NCBI GenBank assembly: GCA_021779665.1
Contig: JAJYAG010000012.1
Coordinates: 1 to 64,000, forward strand
Reading direction: 5' to 3'
Origin: Bacteroidota bacterium
GTDB lineage: Bacteria; Bacteroidota; Bacteroidia; Bacteroidales; JAAUTT01
Length of the DNA: 64,000 nt
A model generated the notes under the pieces. The model did not search any database. It was not told where the DNA came from and saw nothing but the letters and a program-made list of their open reading frames with translations. Made by a program: the position numbers and the translations under genes. Below are positions 28,082 through 39,000 of this stretch, piece after piece (position 1 is the first letter of the stretch; each line of letters begins with the position of its first letter).

Positions 28082-29908
28082 CTACTTCCGGTTGTGATTC
28101 TGAACAAGAAGTTCCTGGATTCGATCAGATCCGGAATATCCAACTATAAAACTGTCGGAAACCTTACATGCTTCTGCGACGTTCTTTGCTTCGTCATAAG
28201 TTGAATATTCCCCGATAATATATTTATACCAGTTATCTTCAAATGATTCGGCAACTTTCATATTGCCTTTGTATTTACTGCGTATTTCCGGTCGAGTTGC
28301 TGGTCGTCGGCTTGCCATAATCTGCACCCTGTAAACAACCTGATTATGTTCCCGGGTGTTTGAATTGAAAGCATATGTGGCTTTCTTTCCGGCTTCCGGT
28401 TCACCAAGTCCAATGGTTGGAATTTCCAGATCGGAGGTTGTATTCAGCACCAGTTTTGCAGGTTCATAGTTTTCACGGGACAAGGATATTTCCAGAGAAT
28501 CCCGAATTGGAACAATTATTTCCAGAAATCCTTCCGAATCGGTTACCCCGGAATGCTCAGTTAAGGAATTGTCCCGATATACAATCATTGCTGAAGAAAC
28601 AGGAATTTCGTTCACTTCATCAACAATTCTGACACGAACTGATTTTTTTACCTGAGCAAAGCTATAGATGTCATCACCCGAAACGTCATTATTTCTGTTT
28701 GATGAAAAATAACCTTGCCTTCCGGTTTTATCCATAATAAATCCAAAATCGTCGAATGATGAATTCAAAGGAGCCCCTAAGTTTTTTAAGGATGTGCTAT
28801 CGTCCAGATTAATCCTGAATATATCGTGTTCCCCCAGACCGCCTCTCCCGTTCGATGAAAAAAACAAAACATTGTCCCTGAAAAATGGAAAAATTTCATC
28901 TTCAATGGTATTAACCGATGGGCCCAAATTTTTAGGAGTTCCCCATTCTCCTTTTGAAAGAGAAACTGAATAAATATCGTACCCGCCAAATCCACCCGGC
29001 ATATCTGATGCAAAAAATAATGTTCTGCCATCCGGAGTCATGCAGGGTTGCGTATATGAATATTCTTCCTTCTGAAACGAAAGCAACCCGGAATTATGCC
29101 ACCCTGAGCTGTCGCAAGAAGCCATAAATAACTTAAAAGGAACTGTTCTGACTGTTTTCCGGTTGGTGTTATCGGGTAAATAATTCTGACTGAAGATTAC
29201 TTTTCTTTCCTGGTCATAAAACGATACCACTCCCTCATTAAACTGAGTTTTTATGCCTGTTACCAATCTTAAAGGCTTTGAATCGGGTTCATTAGGATCT
29301 TTCAGGTAGTAACGGCATATCATCCTGTTTTGCTTATCGCTCATATCCGACAGGAAAATAATACCTTCTTTATAAAACCTTGGACCAATCTCAGTAAGTG
29401 GCGAATTAAAAGTTAAAGGTTTAACATCATAAAATACCGAATCGCGATATAGCCCCGACATATTTTCAAGACTTCGGATGGCTTGGATGGCTTTTGTATC
29501 AGAAGGCTTTATTTTACGATAATACCTATACCATCTTAAAGCCTCGGGATACTTTAAATTACAGGATAAGGTTTGAGCAAACTGAAAAATATAATCGGAT
29601 TCAACATTAACAGAATCGGAGTAAATAGCTTTCCTGTACCAACTCTCAGCTTCATTTGTCCGGTTTGATAACCGGTATGAATTAGCTATTTTACAGATTA
29701 TATTTACATTACCGGTATCCTTCCGAAGGACATCTTTGTATAAATCAATGGCTTCGCCGTAATTGAGAATCTGAAAGTTCTCATCGGCCTTCCTGATCTT
29801 CTCATTATTGTTTTTAGAAAAAGATGATGGAACCTGGGATATTGCTTCTGTTAAGAAAACAATAACCAGCACACAAATAAAAATAAAACGTGATGCGAAA
29901 TTCATCAA
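28082..29908 (-). CDS. TPR / PD40 (WD40-like) / carboxypeptidase-regulatory-like / SPOR-like secreted protein
   Basis: TPR region; PD40 motifs (TPDGRTLFFASDMPGGFGGYDIYSVSL, VLFFSSNGRGGLGEHDIFRI); C-terminal VVYRVQIMASRRPATRPEIRSKY… SPOR-like. Confidence 0.65.
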   Translation of the reverse strand: MMNFASRFIFICVLVIVFLTEAISQVPSSFSKNNNEKIRKADENFQILNYGEAIDLYKDVLRKDTGNVNIICKIANSYRLSNRTNEAESWYRKAIYSDSVNVESDYIFQFAQTLSCNLKYPEALRWYRYYRKIKPSDTKAIQAIRSLENMSGLYRDSVFYDVKPLTFNSPLTEIGPRFYKEGIIFLSDMSDKQNRMICRYYLKDPNEPDSKPLRLVTGIKTQFNEGVVSFYDQERKVIFSQNYLPDNTNRKTVRTVPFKLFMASCDSSGWHNSGLLSFQKEEYSYTQPCMTPDGRTLFFASDMPGGFGGYDIYSVSLSKGEWGTPKNLGPSVNTIEDEIFPFFRDNVLFFSSNGRGGLGEHDIFRINLDDSTSLKNLGAPLNSSFDDFGFIMDKTGRQGYFSSNRNNDVSGDDIYSFAQVKKSVRVRIVDEVNEIPVSSAMIVYRDNSLTEHSGVTDSEGFLEIIVPIRDSLEISLSRENYEPAKLVLNTTSDLEIPTIGLGEPEAGKKATYAFNSNTREHNQVVYRVQIMASRRPATRPEIRSKYKGNMKVAESFEDNWYKYIIGEYSTYDEAKNVAEACKVSDSFIVGYSGSDRIQELLVQNHNRK

Positions 29909-30197
29909 TCTCTATTCTTGTATTGAGAGAGGTTACGCAATATATCCAAAGAAGTTGAGATAACTAATTGTGATATTGATAAAAACTATTTAGAAGCGTT
30001 TTAAATTGTCTTATTCTTTGATAAATATTTAAAAGGACTGATTACTTTTTTACATAACTAAGATTAATGTTCAAATATCTGAGTGATTTTTAACCCGAAA
30101 GATGAGAGAATAGGATGATGCCAAACTATTTAAAAGCCAACTAAAAGAAACTCACCAATCATTTATAACTTTTATTTTTAACCTTAAATTTTACATT

Positions 30198-30926
30198 ATG
30201 GCAACACTTTTTCACCGGATTAAGGCTAACCTTTATGACAATTACCTTACTGAAAACCCAAATGATTTTGCTGCCCGTGTCATTTCCGAAAGGACACTAA
30301 ATATTTCGGAAATCTGTCAAGCGGCTGTAAGCCGCGGTAGTGCTGATGGTACTCCTCAGGAAATGGAACACAAAGTAAAGCTGTTTCTTAAAGAAATGGC
30401 TTACCAGCTATGCGACGGTTACTCGGTTAACACAGGGTACTTCACAGCCGGCGCACAAATAAGAGGCGTTTTCGATTCAGCAACAGAACAATTTAATCCT
30501 GAAAAACATTCCATTAATTTCCTTTTTAATCAAGGCGACCTTTTGAGAAAAGAAATTCCCGGCATCCAGGTTGAAATTCTTGGTGTGGCGGATAGCTCTC
30601 TTTTTATTGCTCAGGTAACAGATGTCAAAACCGGAGCAATTAACGATATTATCACACCTAACCGGAATCTGAAAATTAATGGCAGTAAGTTAAAAATACA
30701 AGGCAACTCAACTACCGGAATATACTTTATTAATCAGGCTTCGCAGGAAAGGATAATCATCGACCCTACTGATATTGTTACAAATAATCCTTCGGAAATT
30801 ATCATAATTGTACCACCTCTTACGGCAGGTACATATAAATTGCAAATAACAACCCAGTTTAGTGGAAATGTGCCTTTAAAAGAACCCAGAACCACAACAT
30901 TTGACAAAATTCTTACCGTTCAATAA
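30198..30926 (+). CDS. HU-like DNA-binding-domain / DUF4469 (Ig-like fold) protein
   Basis: HU-related N-terminus common to Bacteroidetes (…ISERTLNISEICQAAVSRGSADGTPQEMEHKVKLFLKEMAYQLCDGYSVNTGYFTA) and Ig-like C-terminus. Confidence 0.75.
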   Translation: MATLFHRIKANLYDNYLTENPNDFAARVISERTLNISEICQAAVSRGSADGTPQEMEHKVKLFLKEMAYQLCDGYSVNTGYFTAGAQIRGVFDSATEQFNPEKHSINFLFNQGDLLRKEIPGIQVEILGVADSSLFIAQVTDVKTGAINDIITPNRNLKINGSKLKIQGNSTTGIYFINQASQERIIIDPTDIVTNNPSEIIIIVPPLTAGTYKLQITTQFSGNVPLKEPRTTTFDKILTVQ

Positions 30927-31074
30927 TTGTGTTAGTGAGGCGATAATACTCTCGTGACCATTACACAACATCTGTTGTGCCGGTCGCGAGGGTACCTTCG
31001 CGACTGACACGAAAATGCCCTTGCAGGTAACACGATAATGAGATAAGCCAGTTCAGAAGGCTTTCCTCATATTG

Positions 31075-31190
31075 ATATTAAAACCTACTTTGAATTTTTA
31101 CGTAATATTGTACGCAAAACATTCACATAATCATACAAAATGCTTTGTTGAAGCATTAGAAAGACGAATCTGTGAAGCTTCGTCTTTTTT
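31075..31190 (+). ncRNA. Candidate small RNA B (terminator hairpin 31160-31187 with loop TCTGTGAAGC)
   Basis: 9-bp stem AAAGACGAA/TTCGTCTTT plus TTTTTT; preceding mini-hairpin ATGCTT-tgttg-AAGCAT; homologous to 31379-31482. Confidence 0.5.
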
Positions 31191-31378
31191 ATCACTTGTT
31201 TTTAGCGCCTCAACATCAAAAATTCCTTAAAAGATATGTTTTCTTTTACTCCTTGATATATGATTAGTCGTGATTGTAATTAAAAAATCCGGCAAAGTAA
31301 AAATGATTTTTATTGTGCAATTAAGCTTCCCTATTCAGGGATAACCTAGATTTACCAGGGAGTCTTTCCTTTCTAATA

Positions 31379-31482
31379 AAAAATAGAACCTATTCTGAAT
31401 TCCTACGTAGTAAGAATCACAATATTCAAACAACGCTTCTTTGAAGCAAAAAAAGACGAATCTGTGAAGCTTCGTCTTTTTT
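31379..31482 (+). ncRNA. Candidate small RNA C (terminator hairpin 31452-31479 with loop TCTGTGAAGC)
   Basis: Identical stem-loop to B; preceding mini-hairpin GCTTC-ttt-GAAGC; no ORF between the B and C terminators. Confidence 0.55.
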
Positions 31483-31668
31483 GTTATGACCCTAAAATCA
31501 AGAGTCGGCGCTTCTTATCGAAAAGAAAACCTAATTTATTACATATTAAATAAAAGAAATAAAATGAGATTTAATTAATACCAATCATTTATACACAATT
31601 AATTTATGGGAACAATTTCTATCGCTTAGCCGTTTAATATATTTAACTCAACCCAAAACTTATGTGAT

Positions 31669-32082
31669 TTGGAAGAGGAAGAGGTATTGATAGTAGAAGA
31701 TGACCCTGATATTCAGCTATTGCTTGAGTCGGTTTTTGATTTTTACAAAATTCATCATTTTTCGGTTGGTACAATAGCCTTAGCCAAGCAAAGACTGGAA
31801 AACTCAATACCCGAACTTATCGTTCTTGATAATTGCCTGCCAGATGGTAAGGGTTTGGATTTTATTGATTTTTTATATGAGAATTTCCCTTGTATCAGGA
31901 TTGTATTATACACCGGGGATTATGTGGATATTAATCAAAGAAACTTAGAGGGAAAAATCCTCCTGTATGCCCCAAAACCTTCACTTAACCCGATTTTTGA
32001 GACGATTGAAAACAGAAAGAATTGGCCTAGTTGTGCGGAACTATACAAATGTTTTCCTCAGTCCTGCCCTAAATTCGAATAA
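31669..32082 (+). CDS. Stand-alone response regulator receiver
   Basis: VLIVEDDPDIQLLLESVFDFY…LIVLDNCLPDGKGLDFIDFLY. Confidence 0.8.
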   Translation: MEEEEVLIVEDDPDIQLLLESVFDFYKIHHFSVGTIALAKQRLENSIPELIVLDNCLPDGKGLDFIDFLYENFPCIRIVLYTGDYVDINQRNLEGKILLYAPKPSLNPIFETIENRKNWPSCAELYKCFPQSCPKFE

Positions 32083-32092
32083 AAAGCCAACC

Positions 32093-35000
32093 TCACTTAA
32101 ATAGTTTTTTTAACAGAACATTCTTATCAACCGGCTTCGAAATGTAATCGTTACAACCGGCTTCAACAGCCAAAAGTTCATCACTATGCATCGCATAGGC
32201 AGTCTGTGCGATAATATGAACCTTGCGGTCCTCCTTTCTGATAGTTTTTACAACTTCGAGACCATTCATATCCGGCAGCCCTATATCCATCAGGATAACT
32301 TCAGGTCTGAAACTTCTGAATAAAAGAAGTGCTTCCTGGCCCGTTTGAGCCACTTTAAAATTCTCTCCCTGTATACCTATTATTTCTTTATACATTTGAA
32401 TACATACCTGGTCGTCTTCCACTAAAAGTATTTTCCTGGCTTTCTTGTCCCCAATTTTATAACTTCCAGGGTTATCCTGTTTAGGCAGTAGCCCTGTTTC
32501 GAAAGGTAAATAAAAAATAAAATGAGTTCCTTTTCCCTTTTCCGATTCGAAGTAAATATCACCGCCCATTGTGGTAACCAGCTTTTTTACAATAGAGAGC
32601 CCTAATCCTGTACCTCCGTAAATATTAGAAATATTTTCTTCAGCCTGAACAAAACGTTTAAACACTAAATTGTGTTTCTCAGGCGCAATGCCTATACCCG
32701 TATCGGATACAGTAAAAAATATTTTCCCATCCTTAATTTCGAGAAAACCAAAAGTAATACTACCCTCTGCTGTAAATTTAACCGCATTATCAAGCAGATT
32801 TATAAAAATCTGATTTAACCTGTTGCCATCGTGGTTCAGATATAAATTATCCGCTGAATTTTTAAGTTCCAGCAGGATAGAGTTTTTACCTTTGTCATCC
32901 AGCTTTTTTCTGAATAATTCAAACAATCCTGATAAATTATCATGTAAGCTAAACGGGACCTTGTACAAAGTAAGCTGATCTGTTTCTAATTTTGACAGAT
33001 CGAGAATATCGTTAATAATCTGCATCAGACTTTCTGCACTTTTATTGATGAGCCGGCCAAATTTCTCTTTTTCTTTATCAGAATACTCTTTTTCACTTAT
33101 AAGTAAACCTGTAAATCCAAGTATTCCGTTCAACGGAGTTCGAATTTCATGACTCATATTTGCCAGGAATGCCGATTTTAAGCGATCGTTTTCTTCTGCC
33201 TTTTCTTTTGCCTTAACCATTTCCCTGAAAAGCTCTTTTTTCTCAGTTATATCGTGCACAATAGAATAGAGATAATCCTTTCCGTTAAGTTCCACATTGT
33301 TGCTAAATATTTCAACATCTCTAATTGTACCGTCGGCAAGCCGGTGCTTAAACTCAAAATACCCTTTGCCCTGGCGCCTGGTATCATCCATGAATTTTTT
33401 TATTTCTTCACCCGGCATAATATTTATATCACTTACGAACAACCCTTTCAGTTGCTCAATTGAGTAACCGTAAAAATCGGCCGCTGCCTGATTTGCATTT
33501 ATGATAGCCCCGTCCTGGCCTGAAATCAATAAATGCACTACCGAATGGTTTTCAAAAAGTTTTCTGAATTGTTCTTCGCTTTCTCTCAGCAATTTTTCTG
33601 CTTCAACCTGCTCGGTCATGTCCATAACTGTGGATACCATTATATTCTGCTCGTAAAGAGGTATATTAACGGCATTTATAATAGCCTTTGAACCATCCTT
33701 TCGGGTTGCAGTTATATTCTCCCAATGCAATTTTTTAGGGTCGCCGGAATTCATATCATTTATTACCCTGGTCATTAACTCCTGTCGGTATACCGGGTCA
33801 GGATAAACGTGTTCGAAAAATGACGCAACATCTTTAATCTCATCGGAACTCCAACCGTAAATCTCTTCGAATTTACGATTCATATAGAAGGCCTTCCCTT
33901 CATCTATTTTATTAATTGCAACACCAATCGGAATAGAATCCAGCACTTTTTCAATAAATACGCTTTTCTCTCTTAATTCCAGTTCAATTAACTTTCGCTC
34001 GGTAATATCCATCATTATCCCCCGCAGCTTCACAGGGTTATCTCCCACAATTTCAACTGAAATAACATCTCTGAACCAGCGGTAGTTACCTTCCCGGTTA
34101 ATAATCCTGAACTCGGCGGTTTGAGTTTTCTTTTGTGAGATGGCATCAAGAAAGTGTTGATTTACAAAATCCCTGTCATCGGGATGAATTTTTTTTATTC
34201 TGAATTCTAAATTACGCCATTCCGCGGGAGACCAGCCTGTTTTGTTAGTCAACTGCGGAGCTATATATGTAGGTTCCTGGTTAATCACATCATATTCCCA
34301 TGCAACATTTTCAGTAGTTTCTACCATCTCCCGGTATCTGGATTCACTCCTTTCAAGTAGTTCCTGCTTAACTCTCTTTTCGGTTTCATCCCGAAAAACC
34401 ACAACAACTCCTATTATGTTCCCAACCTCATCAACTATGGGGGAAGCACTGTCGGAAATGGGAATTTGAAGGCCATCTCTCCTTAATAACATCGTGTGTT
34501 CTGCTAATCCTATTGTTGAACCAGAGCCTAACGCCTTTGAAATTAAGGACTCTGCAACCTTGTTTGATTCTTCATTAAAGATTTCGAAACAATCCTTAAA
34601 ATAGCGATTCCTGACCTCCGCTTCCCTCCATCCGGTGAGTCGTTCAGCTTCAGGGTTCATTTGCTTTACCTTTCCCTGGTTATCAGTTGTAATTACTGCA
34701 TCCCCAATACTGTAAAAGGTGGCCCTGAAAAGAGTTTCAGCATCTTTAATAGCCTGCAATGCTGCAAGCCTTTTCTCCGTGTTATCAAATAAGATAGCTA
34801 TTAAAACAAAGGTAAGGGGGAACACCAATATCACCGGAACCCAGATAGCCTTTATCACAGATAATCCGTGTGGCCAGGGAAATAACAGCTGGCACAACAG
34901 CATCAGTATATGCACTGATACTCCAATAATAAAGAAAACCGGAATATTAATACTCTCCGGGCTTCTGCTGTACAATCTTCTAAAAAACAGACCAGATAAG

Positions 35001-35329
35001 CAGCAAACAACAATTGTTGAGACTCCTGCCCATACTCCTGGCCCACCAATGATCAATCTATATGTTCCGGCAATGATCATTGAGATCAAAGCCGATATGC
35101 CTCCCCCGAAAAATCCTGAAAGCGTTAATATTACAGACCTGCCATCAAAGATAACTCCCGGTTCGAAAACAAAAGGAATCATCATTCCAAGAATGGCTGT
35201 TCCTCCAAACCAAAAGCCTGAAATATATCCGAAAATGAGGGGGTGCCTTCTGCGAATTCTTATTAATATCCCATAAAAAGCCGATAATGTAATAAGTAGT
35301 GCAGCATTATTAAAAAGGTCCACAAACAT
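32093..35329 (-). CDS. Multi-PAS hybrid histidine kinase with 5TMR-LYT-like sensor and C-terminal receiver
   Basis: N-terminal 5TM_5TMR_LYT-like TM domain, about 4 PAS/PAC, HisKA (FLANMSHEIRTPLNGILGFT), HATPase, REC (ILLVEDDQVCIQMY…VILMDIGLPDMNGLEVV). Confidence 0.92.
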   Translation of the reverse strand: MFVDLFNNAALLITLSAFYGILIRIRRRHPLIFGYISGFWFGGTAILGMMIPFVFEPGVIFDGRSVILTLSGFFGGGISALISMIIAGTYRLIIGGPGVWAGVSTIVVCCLSGLFFRRLYSRSPESINIPVFFIIGVSVHILMLLCQLLFPWPHGLSVIKAIWVPVILVFPLTFVLIAILFDNTEKRLAALQAIKDAETLFRATFYSIGDAVITTDNQGKVKQMNPEAERLTGWREAEVRNRYFKDCFEIFNEESNKVAESLISKALGSGSTIGLAEHTMLLRRDGLQIPISDSASPIVDEVGNIIGVVVVFRDETEKRVKQELLERSESRYREMVETTENVAWEYDVINQEPTYIAPQLTNKTGWSPAEWRNLEFRIKKIHPDDRDFVNQHFLDAISQKKTQTAEFRIINREGNYRWFRDVISVEIVGDNPVKLRGIMMDITERKLIELELREKSVFIEKVLDSIPIGVAINKIDEGKAFYMNRKFEEIYGWSSDEIKDVASFFEHVYPDPVYRQELMTRVINDMNSGDPKKLHWENITATRKDGSKAIINAVNIPLYEQNIMVSTVMDMTEQVEAEKLLRESEEQFRKLFENHSVVHLLISGQDGAIINANQAAADFYGYSIEQLKGLFVSDINIMPGEEIKKFMDDTRRQGKGYFEFKHRLADGTIRDVEIFSNNVELNGKDYLYSIVHDITEKKELFREMVKAKEKAEENDRLKSAFLANMSHEIRTPLNGILGFTGLLISEKEYSDKEKEKFGRLINKSAESLMQIINDILDLSKLETDQLTLYKVPFSLHDNLSGLFELFRKKLDDKGKNSILLELKNSADNLYLNHDGNRLNQIFINLLDNAVKFTAEGSITFGFLEIKDGKIFFTVSDTGIGIAPEKHNLVFKRFVQAEENISNIYGGTGLGLSIVKKLVTTMGGDIYFESEKGKGTHFIFYLPFETGLLPKQDNPGSYKIGDKKARKILLVEDDQVCIQMYKEIIGIQGENFKVAQTGQEALLLFRSFRPEVILMDIGLPDMNGLEVVKTIRKEDRKVHIIAQTAYAMHSDELLAVEAGCNDYISKPVDKNVLLKKLFK

Positions 35330-35580
35330 AGCGTCAACTTTTAGTTCGGATAACGAAGAAATACCTATAACTCTATATGTATTAACTTTTATGCTTATGG
35401 AAATTTACTATTTTCCATAGAAAGAAACAATGGTATATCTGGAAATAATTCGGTGTTAGTGAGTATTGGAAAAAGGAACGTCAATTAAGTTTTCACATGG
35501 GTATAAATTATAATCATTTACTATTCCCTGAACGAAACAGCATCTATACAAATTATTGATTTCTGTTTCAATTATTAAAC

Positions 35581-35620
35581 AAACAATTAACTGAGATTTT
35601 TTTCTCAGTTAATTGTTTGA
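35581..35620 (-). terminator. Perfect 16-bp inverted repeat, probable terminator of the DUF1987 gene
   Basis: CAAACAATTAACTGAG-attttttt-CTCAGTTAATTGTTTG just beyond the DUF1987 stop on the - strand. Confidence 0.55.
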
Positions 35621-35652
35621 ATTATTTTATATGTATGGATTTATTTCAGACC

Positions 35653-36042
35653 TTATAATTCACAATTGTTAGAAACCAATTTAACGGGAAAGGAGAGCAA
35701 AGTTTCAAAATCTTTACCGGTATTTATCATATCTTCATCATCTTTATCAAAATGCCACAAGATTTCGACTTTATGAGAAGCATCCGAAAGCATTGTTACA
35801 CGTTTAAGGAAGCTGTACAACCTTTTTGCCGAAGAAGAATTAAAATATTCCAGTTGAATTGAAACTTTAGTAACATCGTTAGGAGTTTTTTTGTATTCGT
35901 CAACCCATTCGATGAGTGGATTATAGAATTTAAAAGAATCTTCGGATATTGATCTGCCTTTTATTATTAGCGAACCTTCTTCTGGGTCAAACCTGACAGA
36001 CGGAGTCTTCAGGGTTTGTCCGATAACAAGAGAATTAAGCAT
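35653..36042 (-). CDS. DUF1987/SiaC-family regulatory phosphoprotein
   Basis: TPSVRFDPEEGSLIIKGRSISEDSFKFYNPLIEWVDEY…VSIQLEYFNSSSAKRLYSFLKRV. Confidence 0.85.
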   Translation of the reverse strand: MLNSLVIGQTLKTPSVRFDPEEGSLIIKGRSISEDSFKFYNPLIEWVDEYKKTPNDVTKVSIQLEYFNSSSAKRLYSFLKRVTMLSDASHKVEILWHFDKDDEDMINTGKDFETLLSFPVKLVSNNCEL

Positions 36043-36080
36043 TTTATTTATATAATGGTGTTAATACTATAAAAATCGCT

Positions 36081-39000
36081 TTAATTATTAGGTTTTCTGT
36101 ATAAGTCGCCGGTATTTGGACGGTGAGTTACAATAATTGCACCCGAAATATTGCTTTTTACCAGACCACATCCTCCTGTTACTTCACAATAATAGTACAA
36201 AGTTCCGTCGGAAGCTGAAGAGGGCGTATAAGAAGCGGATGTAGCTCCGGCAATGGGTGTACCTCCGGAATTGCTTGAAATTGCATTACTATACCATTGG
36301 TAAGTTAAGGTACCCTGTCCGGTAGCTGTAACACTCATAGCTGCAAAGGCATCGCCGTTACATTTTGTTTGTGTGAGGGTAGATTGGGAGGAGATGGAGG
36401 TAGCTGCATTCATTGCAATAACCATTGATCTTGCACTACTGGTTCCACAACCATTGGTTGCTTTAACGCTAAGAGTACCCGTTGTAGCATTATTTGCAAA
36501 ATCTATACTCACCGTATTGGTAGTTCCGGTAATAAATGCCCCGGTTCCTGAGTAAGTCCATTCATATGTTACCGAAGGATCATTAGGAACAGTATATACA
36601 ACATCATTTTGTCCCTGACAAACCGGACTGCTGCTTACAGTGAAATTGGCAGGCTGCTGTGCAAGTAAAGGAAATGTTATTATAACATCGTCAAATGATG
36701 AACACCCTCCGTTGGAAATTGTCCAACGCAATGTGTAAGTTGATCCGTTTGTACCACTAAAGTTACTATTATTAACAGTAGGATTGGATACAGTCCCTCC
36801 TGTTCCTGATACTACAGTCCACAATCCTGAATATGCTCCCGAATTATTCCCAGCAAGAACCGCACTTGTTCCACCACATAAGGATTGATCAGGCCCCGCA
36901 TTAGAAGTTGTTGGTACAGTGTAGCTTGTAACAGTAGTCACATCACATACCCCCGTATGCGAAACCCCTGCCGGATAATGATATGTAAAACCCGTAAGCT
37001 GATACACTCCACCTGTCGTTCCTGTTGGCAGATTGAAAGGAAATGATGCTGGAGATAATGGAGACTGAGCAACCCCATTGATTGTATAATTTACAGTGTA
37101 AGGTCCATAAATGGTATAGGCGGTGGAAAGAGTTACGGGTATACCCGCTGTTCCGCAAATTGCACCGGAAGGTGCTAACCTTATTCTTGGTTTCGGAGTA
37201 TTGATACAACCTAATGTATAACTGTTGGTGCCATCAGCGTCAATGACTATTCTCGCGTTTGTTTCAGCAGATCCGTTGTAATCATCACCGGAAGCAGAAG
37301 ATGACAATTCAATCCAGTTAGTCCCAGAGTACTCTGCCACTCTCATGTCGGATAAACCGAACTGAGTCATCAAAGGAGTTAAATTACTGGCAGGGTCCCA
37401 CTGAATATTTACTATTGCCTGACTTCCGGCAGGTGCACTTACATTCCAGTATTCGTCCTCATTTATTGCTGTTAAAGGTGTACTAAAGGAATTAAGAATG
37501 CTTGGATTAATATATTCTACAGTCCAGTCCTGGGTACCTGTTTGAGTGGCTCTAAGTGAAAACTTATTACCTGCTTCGGAAATATTTCCGACTGGGAACC
37601 TGAAATAAGTATCACCCTGATTTATCCTTTTAGTTAATGGTCCTGTTACATAAGAACTCGAACTTCCACCTTCGGGAAAAACGCAGTTTATCATCGTATT
37701 TGTTAAGTGCAAAGTGTTGGTGGAAGACGACTTAATTATACCATCAGTCAACAAAAGATTACCTTTAACATCAATAGGCGAATTCAGGGTAAGACCTGAA
37801 GCATTGGATATCTCCAGATTATTAAATGTATTAGTTCCTGAAAAACTGGAAATATTCTGAGGACTTGCACCAGAAAAGTTCACAGTTGCATTAGCTCCAG
37901 TACCCGCAACGAATGCCCCGGAACTAAGCTCCATAACTCCGTTTATATTCAACTTTCTGTTATATACGCTATTGTCAAGTATTGGCCCGTTAATAAGCAG
38001 CTGGTTACATATTGATAAATCTTTGTTAGGAAGTATCCTGCTACCAGTACCTGAAAAAATAATTGAAGGGATAACGTCTAATCTGTCAGCAATAAGAGTA
38101 TAAGTGCCAGCTCCCCCATACTCAAGTGTTCCTCCTCCTGATGCACAATCAAAAAATGAAGTAAACCTTCCCGCAGGCAAATCCCCATCTTCCATATATA
38201 GTTTACCAGCACCTAAAACTGTTCCCAAATTATGCCCATAATAAGGGGCCACGATTCTCAATAAGTTGTTTATTGTTGTTTGATATGAAAAACAATTATT
38301 TGAAACTACTGACACCTGATGATTTACATTAACAATAAAGCCATCCGGACCGCCTGTCAGAGTATAAGGATCACCTCCTGTCTGGAGCCAGGTGGCAGGA
38401 TCATTCCAGTTGCCATCCTTAATACTCGTAAACTCAGGAATATTGTTAGGAATTGCCGGATCGTTCCCGGCTGTATAGGCCCCACTTAGATTGACTGTTC
38501 CGGCAGGAAAATTAAAAGTGATCTTATGAGTTGTCTCATTAACGTTATCTGTTCCTGCCCCAGCAGCAGCTTTACTCCAGCTGGTTCCGGGTAAAATTAG
38601 TCGGGCAGCAACATAATTACTTTCTGGCCCTCCTTTAACATCAGAAGCACTGTAGTTTAACTGCAAAGATCCTGAAAAAGGCTGATCTCCCTGGCTTTCA
38701 ACTTCCCAATAATAACCAAGAACATTGTTGGGGTCCCAAACTGCCGGATGGTTTTCATTAATATTGTTTATACGAATACTTTTAGTGGCGCTGTTTGAAA
38801 CAACTGTAAGTAAAGCAGGTGTATACTTTCCACTTACCCCCAGAGGGAACAAGAAGGTTGCCCCACCCGAGGGGCCAAAAATCTTCTCAATACCCAAATT
38901 ACTAAGAACTCCATCGGAAATAATCATCTTGGTTAAACCATAACCACTACCTATGATATTACTTGCTTGCTGCAAAGTCAGCAAATTCTGATTAATATCG

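Noticed and set aside
34719-35276. 185-aa + strand ORF opposite the 5TMR region of the hybrid kinase
   Set aside because: Antisense shadow of a clearly coding gene with TM and PAS motifs.
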